The notes under the pieces are model-generated. The model saw only the letters and a list, made by a program, of their open reading frames with translations, did no database searches and was not told the origin of the DNA. A stretch of DNA of 64,000 nucleotides from JAWKWH01 sp963669455 (GTDB lineage Bacteria > Pseudomonadota > Alphaproteobacteria > Rhizobiales > Rhizobiaceae): positions 1,860,001 to 1,924,000 of the forward strand of contig OY770026.1 of the NCBI GenBank assembly GCA_963669455.1. The letters run 5' to 3'. This document shows positions 8,885 through 16,490 of the stretch, in pieces. Each line of letters opens with the position of its first letter. The stretch's first letter is position 1. Made by a program: the position numbers and the translations under genes.

Positions 8885-9952
8885 ATGGAATACGTGAAAA
8901 ACGCCTGGTACGTTGCTGGCTGGTCGTCCGAATTCGATGAGGCGCCGAAGCGTGTGACGCTGCTTGAAACCAATGTGGTTATGTACCGGACGTCGTCGGG
9001 TGAGGTGGCCGCGCTGGAGGACCGGTGCCCGCATCGGCTGCTACCGCTTTCGCAGGGCAAACGTGTCGGTGACAATCTGCAATGCGGCTACCACGGGATG
9101 ACCTTTGCACCGGATGGGCGCTGCGTCAGGATACCCGGTCAGGACAATCTGCCGGCATCGGCCTATGTCGAATCCTATCCGGTTTGCGAAAAGAACGACA
9201 TTGTCTGGATCTGGATGGGCGACAGGCAAAAGGCAAATCCCGACACGGTTTTCGATATGCCTGAACTTAATGATCCGGCCTGGCAGGCGCATCAGGGCGA
9301 TGCGCTTCATCTAAAATCGCATTATCTGAATGTTGCCGAAAACCTTGTCGACCCGGCGCATGTGAGCTTTGTTCACCCGACTACGCTTGGAAATTCGGCA
9401 AGTGAAAATGTGCCGGTGCATGTTTCCACCGAAGGCGAGGTGATTGTGGCCTGGCGCTGGATCAGGGATGCGCCGCCAATCGGCTTTTTCCAGAATTTTG
9501 GCGGGTTTACCGGCAATGTTGACCGCTGGCACTACTACAATCTCCACCTGCCATCCATTGCTGTGATCGATTTTGGATCGTCACCGGCCGAAGACAATCT
9601 GGCGGAAGAAGACCGCAACAAGGGCGTGCGGATATTTGCGTTGCACTTTCTGACGCCGGTCAGCGCCAACCACACGATTGATCGCTGGATGCATATCCGA
9701 AATACAGCTGTCGGAAATGAGGCAGCTTCCGAGCAGATGGATGCGATGTTCCGTGTGGCCTTTGCAGAGGACAAAGCCATTTTGGAAGCTGTTCAGGAAG
9801 AGGAGGAACGCCCACAGACACGGCGGCCAATACGGATCGCTATCGATAAAGGACCGCTGGTCTATCGAAAACGCATTGCGGAACTGGTGGAGAAGGAGCG
9901 AACAGATCATGTCGAGGCGGTTCCGTCACCGGACTATGTTTATCACGACTGA
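8885..9952 (+). CDS. Rieske non-heme iron oxygenase, large subunit (VanA-type)
   Basis: A 355-residue aromatic-ring/O- or N-demethylase type oxygenase. The Rieske centre ligands are C48, H50, C67 and H70 (CPH ... CGYH). The mononuclear iron site is seen as ENLVDPAHVSFVH with D156, H159 and H164 in the usual pattern. The start at 8885 is preceded by AGGAG at 8875-8879. The closest recognisable group is vanillate-demethylase-like oxygenases, which act on methoxy or N-methyl groups, but the exact substrate cannot be read from sequence. No reductase or ferredoxin partner gene is next to it in the window. It follows the PF06684 pair by 14 bases and is probably in the same operon. Confidence 0.92.
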   Translation: MEYVKNAWYVAGWSSEFDEAPKRVTLLETNVVMYRTSSGEVAALEDRCPHRLLPLSQGKRVGDNLQCGYHGMTFAPDGRCVRIPGQDNLPASAYVESYPVCEKNDIVWIWMGDRQKANPDTVFDMPELNDPAWQAHQGDALHLKSHYLNVAENLVDPAHVSFVHPTTLGNSASENVPVHVSTEGEVIVAWRWIRDAPPIGFFQNFGGFTGNVDRWHYYNLHLPSIAVIDFGSSPAEDNLAEEDRNKGVRIFALHFLTPVSANHTIDRWMHIRNTAVGNEAASEQMDAMFRVAFAEDKAILEAVQEEEERPQTRRPIRIAIDKGPLVYRKRIAELVEKERTDHVEAVPSPDYVYHD

Positions 9953-10003
9953 AGTCAAAAAGATTATTGGAAACTTGGAAACAATCTTCAAATGGAGGAA
10001 ATC

Positions 10004-11203
10004 ATGAGATTGTCAATGAAACTGGCAGCATTTGCGATATCAACAGCTGTTGCTGCAACAGCATTTGCCGCGCAGGCGGCCGACACCATCAAGATTGGCG
10101 AAATAAACCATTACAAGCGGATGGCTGCTTTCGCCAACCCATACAAACAGGGCATTGAACTCGGGGTTGAGGAAATCAATGCTGCCGGTGGCGTGCTCGG
10201 CAAGCCTTTGGAATTTATCTTTCGCGACGATCAGGGCGATCCTGGTGAAGCGGTGAAAATTGCCGAAGAGCTGATGACACGCGACGGTGCGGCCATGCTG
10301 ACGGGCACGATTTTCAGCCATGTCGGATTGGCGATTTCGTCTTATGCAGGAGAAAAGAAGCACCTTTATCTGGCGGCCGAACCGCTTGCCGATGCGTTGG
10401 TCTGGGCCAAGGGCAATGACTATACGTTCCGGCTGCGTGCCTCGACCTATATGCAGGCAGCGATGCTGGCAGAGGAAGCCGCCAAAAACCCGGCCAAACG
10501 CTATGCGACGATTGCGCCGAACTACGCCTATGGCAAGGACGCCGTTGCCGCGTTCAAAAAAGCGCTTACGGCGCTCCGGCCCGATGTCGAGTTTGTTGCA
10601 GAACAATGGCCGGCATTGTTTAAGATCGATGCCGGAGCAGAAGTTCAGGCTCTGGAGGCCGCCAAACCGGAAGCGATCTACAATGTGACGTTCGGTGGCG
10701 ATCTGGCCAAATTTGTCCGGGAAGGATCAACCCGCGGACTGTTCGATGGCCGCATGGTGCTCGGCCTTCTGACCGGTGAGCCGGAATATCTCGATCCGTT
10801 GAAGGATGAAGCGCCGGAAGGATGGATTGTCACGGGCTATCCCTGGTACGACCTTTCCGACGGTCCCGGCAAAACCTTTGTCGATGCCTATCAGACAAAA
10901 TTTGACGACTATCCGCGCATTGGTTCGCTGGTGGGCTATATGACGGCGCAGTCGATTGCAGCAGCAATCTCCAAGGCCGGTTCCACGGATACCGATGCCT
11001 TGGTCGCTGCGTTCAAGGGGTTGGAGGTCAGCACACCGGTCGGCGCCATCACGTTCCGCGCGCTCGACCATCAGGCCACAATGGGGGCTTATGTCGGCAA
11101 AACGGCGCTCAAAGACGGCCGGGGCGTTATGGTCGACTGGGTGTACAAGGATGGTGCCAACTACTTCCCGTCGGACGAAGAGGTAAAGGCCATGCGGCCC
11201 TAA
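10004..11203 (+). CDS. ABC transporter substrate-binding protein (LivJ-like, periplasmic)
   Basis: A 399-residue periplasmic binding protein of the branched-chain amino acid/aromatic acid class. It begins with a signal peptide whose cleavage is expected after AQA at residue 25, followed by ADTIKIGEI, the typical first strand. The family phrase INAAGGVLGKPLEF is present. GGAGG at 9994-9998 fixes the start at 10004 rather than an upstream ATG at 9992. The gene precedes genes for fused permeases and two ATPases, so the whole set is a high-affinity importer. Location inside the heterocycle cluster suggests it imports the pathway substrate rather than an amino acid. Confidence 0.9.
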   Translation: MRLSMKLAAFAISTAVAATAFAAQAADTIKIGEINHYKRMAAFANPYKQGIELGVEEINAAGGVLGKPLEFIFRDDQGDPGEAVKIAEELMTRDGAAMLTGTIFSHVGLAISSYAGEKKHLYLAAEPLADALVWAKGNDYTFRLRASTYMQAAMLAEEAAKNPAKRYATIAPNYAYGKDAVAAFKKALTALRPDVEFVAEQWPALFKIDAGAEVQALEAAKPEAIYNVTFGGDLAKFVREGSTRGLFDGRMVLGLLTGEPEYLDPLKDEAPEGWIVTGYPWYDLSDGPGKTFVDAYQTKFDDYPRIGSLVGYMTAQSIAAAISKAGSTDTDALVAAFKGLEVSTPVGAITFRALDHQATMGAYVGKTALKDGRGVMVDWVYKDGANYFPSDEEVKAMRP

Positions 11204-11217
11204 GGGCAGTGTGACCG

Positions 11218-11244
11218 GCCGCCGGGCAAAAACAGTCCGGCGGC
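11218..11244 (+). other. Intergenic hairpin after the binding-protein gene
   Basis: A perfect 8-bp stem (GCCGCCGG at 11218-11225 with CCGGCGGC at 11237-11244) and an 11-base loop lie between the binding-protein gene and the permease gene. There is no T-run directly after it, only AGGCTTTCTT, so it is at best a weak terminator. Hairpins in this position commonly protect the binding-protein mRNA and lower permease expression; that role is inferred here. Confidence 0.65.
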
Positions 11245-11286
11245 AGGCTTTCTTAAAACCATAATCAATCAAAGGGCAGAAATGCG

Positions 11287-13149
11287 ATGGGCGTGCTGAT
11301 TGCGCAGCTTCTGACTGGACTTGCCAACGCGGCAGCCTTGTTTCTGGTGGCATCGGGGTTGTCGCTGATCTTCGGCGTGACGCGGATTGTCAATTTCGCA
11401 CACGGATCGTTTTATATGCTGGGGGCATTCATCGGCTATTCGGCCATGCAGGTGCTGCCCGGTGCGATCGGCTTTTGGGCGTCGATCCTGGTTGCGGGGA
11501 TTGGCGTTGGCCTGATCGGCGTGATCGTCGAAATCTGTGTGCTGCGACCGGTCTACCGGGCACCTGAATTGTTTCAGCTTGTTGCTACATTCGGCGTGAT
11601 ACTGGTTATCCAGGATCTGGCCTTGCTGATCTGGGGGGCGGAGGACGTGCTGGGCCCGCGGGCTCCCGGCCTGAAAGGTGTGGTTCGTATTCTGGGTGAG
11701 CCGGTGCCGCAATATGATCTTGCGCTGATCGCTATCACCCCGTTCGTGCTATTTGCGCTTTGGTATCTGATCACCAAGACACGGCTTGGCATTTTGGTTC
11801 GCGCCGCGACACAGGATCGCGAGATGGTCGGTGCGCTTGGTGTCAATCAGGCCTGGTTGTTTACCGGGGTTTTCTTTCTGGGCGCGATGCTTGCCGGTAT
11901 TGGCGGTGCAATCCAACTGCCCAAGGGCGGTGCCGACCTGTTGATGGATTTCAACATTCTGGCGGCAATCTTTGTTGTGGTCGTCATTGGTGGCATGGGA
12001 TCGCTGCCGGGCGCGTTTATTGCCGCGGTGCTGATATCGGTGCTGAATGTGTTTGGCGTGCGCTATATTCCGCAAAGCACGCTGGTCTTGATGTTTGTGG
12101 TCATGGCTGTGGTGCTGATGATCCGGCCCTACGGGCTGTTTGGCCGCGAGGAGGTTGCCGGCGAACATGGCCAGGTCGGCGAGCCGGAGCAGCCGATCGC
12201 GCCCTTCGGCACCAGGGGCAGGTTTGCCGTTGCAGCCATTCTTGCCGCCCTTGCCGCGGTACCGCTGCTCGGGTCCAGCTTCATGCAGGTGCTTATTATC
12301 GATATCATCGTGTTTTGCCTGTTTGCCGCCAGCCTGCATTTCATCCTCGGCCTTGGCGGGCTCGTCTCCTTCGGGCATGCGGCATTTTATGGCGGCGGGG
12401 CCTATGCGGCAGCACTTTTGGTGCATTATGCCGGCTCGCCGATGGAACTCGCTTTGCTGCTGGCGCCGCTGGCGGCGGGAATGCTGGCGATAATCATCGG
12501 CTGGTTTTGTATCCGGCTCACTGGCGTCTATTTCGCGATGCTCACGCTCGCCTTTTCCCAGCTTTTGTGGTCGCTGGTCTATCAGTGGGGTGAATTTACC
12601 GGCGGTGATGATGGCATGGTCGATATCTGGCCGCCTGAATGGGCGTCTTCGACGACGGTCTATTTCTATCTGACCCTCATCATCGGGACCGGCGGGATAT
12701 TGCTGTTGCGCCATGCAGCGCACTCGCCCTTCGGCTATGCGCTGAGAGCATCGCGCGATTCGTCCAAACGCGCTGAGGCAACCGGCATCAACACCAAGCG
12801 CGTGCAATGGGCCGCCTTTGCCTTTGCCGGCGCAATGGGTGGACTGGCCGGCGGTTTATTTGTCTTTTCCAAGGGCAGCGTTTTCCCGACGGAACTTGAG
12901 ATTGCCCGTTCGTTCGACGCGCTGATTGTTGTCTTTCTGGGCGGTGTGAAAACACTTTCCGGGGCGGTTGTTGGCGCCAGTGTTCTGGAAGTCGCAGAAG
13001 ATTTTCTGACGCGATTTGAGTATTGGCGGCTGCTACTCGGACTGTTGATCATTTTTGTCGTGATCCTGGCGCCGGAAGGCATTGCCGGAACCGCCCGGAA
13101 TTTCTGGCAGCGCCTTGGCTTTGCCGGAAACGGGGAGGGCGGGCGATGA
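11287..13149 (+). CDS. Branched-chain amino acid-type ABC transporter permease, LivH-LivM fusion
   Basis: A 620-residue fusion of the two permease subunits that are usually separate. Residues 1 to about 290 match LivH (N-terminal SGLSLIFGVTRIVNFAHGSF, the classic LivH motif), and about 300-600 match LivM (ASLHFILGLGGLVSFGHAAF and RASRDSSKRAEATGIN). Many hydrophobic segments run through both halves. The junction around residues 285-305 is hydrophilic (EEVAGEHGQVGEPEQP) and would lie on one face of the membrane. It is followed directly by the two ATPase genes, with a 4-base overlap to the first. Fused permeases are common in proteobacterial importers for aromatic or carboxylic compounds. Confidence 0.92.
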   Translation: MGVLIAQLLTGLANAAALFLVASGLSLIFGVTRIVNFAHGSFYMLGAFIGYSAMQVLPGAIGFWASILVAGIGVGLIGVIVEICVLRPVYRAPELFQLVATFGVILVIQDLALLIWGAEDVLGPRAPGLKGVVRILGEPVPQYDLALIAITPFVLFALWYLITKTRLGILVRAATQDREMVGALGVNQAWLFTGVFFLGAMLAGIGGAIQLPKGGADLLMDFNILAAIFVVVVIGGMGSLPGAFIAAVLISVLNVFGVRYIPQSTLVLMFVVMAVVLMIRPYGLFGREEVAGEHGQVGEPEQPIAPFGTRGRFAVAAILAALAAVPLLGSSFMQVLIIDIIVFCLFAASLHFILGLGGLVSFGHAAFYGGGAYAAALLVHYAGSPMELALLLAPLAAGMLAIIIGWFCIRLTGVYFAMLTLAFSQLLWSLVYQWGEFTGGDDGMVDIWPPEWASSTTVYFYLTLIIGTGGILLLRHAAHSPFGYALRASRDSSKRAEATGINTKRVQWAAFAFAGAMGGLAGGLFVFSKGSVFPTELEIARSFDALIVVFLGGVKTLSGAVVGASVLEVAEDFLTRFEYWRLLLGLLIIFVVILAPEGIAGTARNFWQRLGFAGNGEGGR

Positions 13150-13916
13150 GCGTGATGCTGGATGTCAAAGGCCTGTCGAAGTCGTTTGGCGGCATCCATG
13201 CCGTCCGGGATGTGTCTTTTTCCGTCAAAAAGGGTGAACTGCTGGCGCTGATCGGCCCCAATGGTGCGGGTAAAACCACATGTTTCAACATGCTGATGGG
13301 GCAGTTGAAGCCCGATGACGGGTTGATCCACCTTAACGGTGCCGACATCACGGGGCTTGCGCCACGAAGGATCTGGCGAAAGGGGGTTGGCCGGACCTTC
13401 CAGATAACGGCCACCTATCCAACGATGACGGTGGTGGAAAATGTCCAGATGGCGCTGATCTCGCGTTACAACAGGGTTTTCTCGTTCCTGCCGCATGCGC
13501 GCCGGCTTTACCGCGATGAGGCGATGGCCCTGCTTGAGCTTGTCGGCATGCCGGAACAGGCCGACAGGGCGTCGGCCATCCTGGCCTATGGCGATTTGAA
13601 ACGGCTTGAACTGGCAATCGCGCTGTCGCATGCGCCATCGCTTTTGCTGATGGACGAACCGACGGCGGGCATGGCGCCAAAGGAGCGCGTCGAACTGATG
13701 ACGCTTACCGCCGACATTGTTGCCGAACGCGGTATCAGCGTGTTGTTCACGGAGCATGATATGGATGTGGTGTTTGCGCATGCGCACAGGATCATGGTGC
13801 TGAACCGTGGCGAACTGATTGCCGATGGTTCGGTACAGGAGGTGAGGAATGACCCGCATGTGCGCGAGGTTTATCTGGGCGGCGGTGCGGTGTTTGCAGA
13901 TGGGCGGGCCCTGTGA
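13146..13916 (+). CDS. ABC transporter ATP-binding protein, LivG-like
   Basis: A 256-residue ATPase of the LivG subfamily. Walker A is GPNGAGKTT, Walker B is LLLMDEPTAGM, and the signature region reads LAYGDLKRLELA, the LivG form rather than the standard LSGGQ. The ATG at 13146 overlaps the permease stop (ATGA); an earlier in-frame start would sit inside the permease gene. It works with the LivF-like ATPase that follows to energise import through the fused permease. Confidence 0.93.
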   Translation: MSVMLDVKGLSKSFGGIHAVRDVSFSVKKGELLALIGPNGAGKTTCFNMLMGQLKPDDGLIHLNGADITGLAPRRIWRKGVGRTFQITATYPTMTVVENVQMALISRYNRVFSFLPHARRLYRDEAMALLELVGMPEQADRASAILAYGDLKRLELAIALSHAPSLLLMDEPTAGMAPKERVELMTLTADIVAERGISVLFTEHDMDVVFAHAHRIMVLNRGELIADGSVQEVRNDPHVREVYLGGGAVFADGRAL

Positions 13917-14617
13917 TGCTGTCACTCACTGATATCAACAGTTATTATGGCAAGGCTCATATTTTGAGCGACCTTTCATTTCAGGTCTCAAGCGGCGAGG
14001 TGGTGGCTCTGCTTGGCCGCAATGGTGCGGGCAAAACCACGACAATGAAGTCTGTCATGCAACTGGTGCGGCCCCGCCGGGGTGTCATCAGCTTTGCCGG
14101 GCAAGATATTACGCGCTGGGCACCGCACCGCGTCGCCAAGGCCGGGTTGGGATATGTGCCTGAAGAGCGGCGGATATTTACCGACCTTACCATTATGGAA
14201 AATCTTGAAGTCGGCCGCCAGCCGGCGCGTGACGGTGTGCCCGGCTGGACCACCGACATGTTGTTTGATCTGTTTCCCAATCTCGCCGAACGCAGGCACA
14301 ACAGGGGCAAGGCGCTTTCAGGCGGTGAACAGCAGATGCTGACCATCGCGCGGACCCTGATGGGAAATCCAAAACTTTTGCTACTGGATGAGCCTTCCGA
14401 GGGGATTGCGCCGGTGATTGTCGAGCAGATGGCCGAGACGATCCTCAGATTGAAAAAAGAGGGGCTGACGGTATTGCTGTCGGAACAGAATTTGCACTTC
14501 GCCAAGCTGGTTGCTGACCGGGCCGTTATTATTGAGGGCGGCAGTACCCGTTTTGATGGAACATTTGATACGCTGGACAATCAGCCTGAGATAAGGGATG
14601 CGTATCTTTCGGTCTGA
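13916..14617 (+). CDS. ABC transporter ATP-binding protein, LivF-like
   Basis: A 233-residue ATPase of the LivF subfamily with Walker A GRNGAGKTT, signature LSGGEQQMLTIARTL and Walker B LLLLDEPSEGIAP. The start ATG at 13916 shares one base with the TGA stop of the LivG-like gene; a GTG at 13913 is an alternative. It completes the importer of binding protein, fused permease and two ATPases. The MarR regulator gene begins 39 bases after its stop. Confidence 0.93.
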   Translation: MLSLTDINSYYGKAHILSDLSFQVSSGEVVALLGRNGAGKTTTMKSVMQLVRPRRGVISFAGQDITRWAPHRVAKAGLGYVPEERRIFTDLTIMENLEVGRQPARDGVPGWTTDMLFDLFPNLAERRHNRGKALSGGEQQMLTIARTLMGNPKLLLLDEPSEGIAPVIVEQMAETILRLKKEGLTVLLSEQNLHFAKLVADRAVIIEGGSTRFDGTFDTLDNQPEIRDAYLSV

Positions 14618-14656
14618 TTACTGTCAGAGCGACTACCGGACGGGGGCGGAGAACGC

Positions 14657-15103
14657 ATGGCTAAAGCAGACACACGAACGGCAAATCCCAAGGTAGCCTA
14701 CCGGCTGGAGGAGCAGGTGGGCTTTCTGCTGCGCAAGGCAAATCAGCGTCACACTGCCATCTTCGCCCGGCACATTCCCGGCGACCTGACGCCGATGCAG
14801 TTGGCTGCAATGGCCAAGCTTGCCGATCTTGGCGAGTGTAGCCAAAATTATCTTGGGCGGTTGATCGCTATCGATGCGGCGACAATCAAGGGGGTGGTCG
14901 ACAGGCTTACGGCCCGTGGCCTCGTGGTGACCCGGCCCGATGAAACCGATCGCAGGCGGATGGTGGTGGCCCTCTCGCCAAAAGGTAGGCAAATAGCGGC
15001 CCAAGCCTTCGAGGTGGCAAGAGAAATCTCGGCGCAAACACTTAATCCGCTTTCTGCCGAAGAGCAGCGGATGTTGCTGCAGATATTGCTGAAAATCTCC
15101 TGA
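14657..15103 (+). CDS. MarR family transcriptional regulator
   Basis: A 148-residue winged-helix regulator. The recognition helix and wing are visible as IDAATIKGVVDRLTARGL followed by the basic wing DETDRRRMVVALSPKG, the classic MarR pattern. MarR proteins usually repress nearby catabolic genes and release DNA on binding a small aromatic acid. It lies directly after the transporter genes and converges on the enamidase gene with only four bases between their stops. In Pseudomonas putida the nicotinate regulator NicR is also a MarR protein, which fits the proposed substrate class, but orthology is not shown here. No obvious operator was identified. Confidence 0.88.
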   Translation: MAKADTRTANPKVAYRLEEQVGFLLRKANQRHTAIFARHIPGDLTPMQLAAMAKLADLGECSQNYLGRLIAIDAATIKGVVDRLTARGLVVTRPDETDRRRMVVALSPKGRQIAAQAFEVAREISAQTLNPLSAEEQRMLLQILLKIS

Positions 15104-15107
15104 AATT

Positions 15108-16286
15108 TCAGCGGCCAACAATTTCCGGTAGTGTGGTTGCCGGTGGTGTATTGCGGCTGCGGTGAGAGCGCACCACGCCGTCGATGACGGTCATGCCGAT
15201 ACCGGGCAGGTTGCCCTGATGGATTGAGCCAAGCATGTCGCCGCCAGGAGCGTGCTGGGCCCGGTCGATTAAAATGAAATCGGCCGATTTGCCCACCTCG
15301 ATGATACCACAATCAAGTTCGCGCATACGTGCGGTGTTGCCGGTGGCAAAGCAAAACGCGATTTCCGGCGGAATATCGCCAAGGCTCGACAGCATCGCGA
15401 TCATTCGCAATATGCCAAGCGGCTGGACACCGGAGCCTGCCGGTGCATCGGTGCCGAGAATGACGCGCTCGGGCTGATCCAGCTCAAAGGCGGTCCGCAT
15501 GGCTAAAAGCCCGGCGCGCTCATTGCCATTGTGCACGATTTCAATGCCACGCTGACAGCTCTCGCACAGGCAGGTGATCTGGTCATCGGGCAGCGCGGTA
15601 TGGCCGCCATTGATGTGGCCGATAATGTCGGCGTCAGCCTCCAATACCACATCTTTGTCGATCAGACCGGAACCTGGAATTGAGGGACCGCCGGTGTGGA
15701 TGGTTGACTGGATGCCGTATTTGCGCGCCCATTTGACCATCTTTTGTGCGGTTTCGCCCGCCTTGACCGAGCCAAGACCAACTTCGCCCAACAGTTTTAC
15801 GCCGGCGTCTGCGAGCTCCTTGAAATCATGTTCTTCCATGCCTTCTTCGATGACCGGTGCGCCGGCCAGCATTTTGACACCGGAGGGGCGGAAATTCTCG
15901 TACCAGCGTTGCGAGGCGATCGCCATCGCCTTTAGGCCGACGATATCCTTCGGCCGCCCGGGGGCGTGAACCTCGCCGGCGGATATCATGCAGGTGACGC
16001 CGCCATGCAGGCATGAATCGATCCAGTTTAGCTGCTGCTGACGCGGCGTGTAGTCGCCAATGACGGGGTGAACATGGCTGTCGATCAGGCCGGGGGAAAG
16101 TGTAGTGCCTTTGGCATCGATCGTGGTTGTGGCCTTGTCGGTGTCGATGTCCTTTTCATAACCAACGGCAGTGATTTTGCCATCGATAGCAACGACGCAA
16201 TCGCCATCAAGCATCGGTTGTTCAAGCTTGCCTGACAGGATCAGACCTATATTTTTGATGACGAGTTTATTGGCCTGATCACCCAT
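15108..16286 (-). CDS. ena: Enamidase (6-oxo-1,4,5,6-tetrahydronicotinate amidohydrolase)-like
   Basis: A 392-residue amidohydrolase closely resembling Eubacterium barkeri enamidase, which hydrolyses 6-oxo-1,4,5,6-tetrahydronicotinate to 2-formylglutarate and ammonium. Recognisable shared blocks are SPGLIDSHVHP (metal ligands H71 and H73), YTPRQ, LHGGVTCMISAG, PGRPKD, GEVGLGSVK, HTGGPSIPGS, GHINGG, GTDAPAGSGVQPLGILR and SRNTPPA. Length matches the family (about 386). The ATG at 16286 has GGAGG seven bases upstream; a TTG at 16298 is in frame but unlikely. It stands on the opposite strand from the other pathway genes and has its own upstream region with a GTATAC palindrome. Confidence 0.85.
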   Translation of the reverse strand: MGDQANKLVIKNIGLILSGKLEQPMLDGDCVVAIDGKITAVGYEKDIDTDKATTTIDAKGTTLSPGLIDSHVHPVIGDYTPRQQQLNWIDSCLHGGVTCMISAGEVHAPGRPKDIVGLKAMAIASQRWYENFRPSGVKMLAGAPVIEEGMEEHDFKELADAGVKLLGEVGLGSVKAGETAQKMVKWARKYGIQSTIHTGGPSIPGSGLIDKDVVLEADADIIGHINGGHTALPDDQITCLCESCQRGIEIVHNGNERAGLLAMRTAFELDQPERVILGTDAPAGSGVQPLGILRMIAMLSSLGDIPPEIAFCFATGNTARMRELDCGIIEVGKSADFILIDRAQHAPGGDMLGSIHQGNLPGIGMTVIDGVVRSHRSRNTPPATTLPEIVGR

Positions 16287-16317
16287 GGCATCCTCCAAAC
16301 CTGTGTGGCTGACTTTA

Positions 16318-16329
16318 TTTGTATACTAA
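16318..16329. promoter_or_regulatory. Candidate operator, GTATAC-centred palindrome upstream of enamidase
   Basis: TTTGTATACTAA lies 32 bases upstream of the enamidase start and is palindromic in 10 of 12 positions around GTATAC. This form resembles operators of GntR-family (FCD-type) regulators. No GntR gene is in the window, and the MarR protein could not be linked to it. The remaining 16287-16490 interval holds no gene that I can see. Confidence 0.35.
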
Positions 16330-16490
16330 CATTAAAGCAGACAGGCGGCAATCACGGTTTTGATGGCGTGCCGGCGATGGTGTGGGCAAAAAATGTCAGC
16401 AGGCGACCCGCTGGCCGCGCTGGCGTCAGTTACTTCAGATCCATGACCTGGGTAAATTCACTGCCGTTTTGTTGTGCCTGTCATGCGCTG

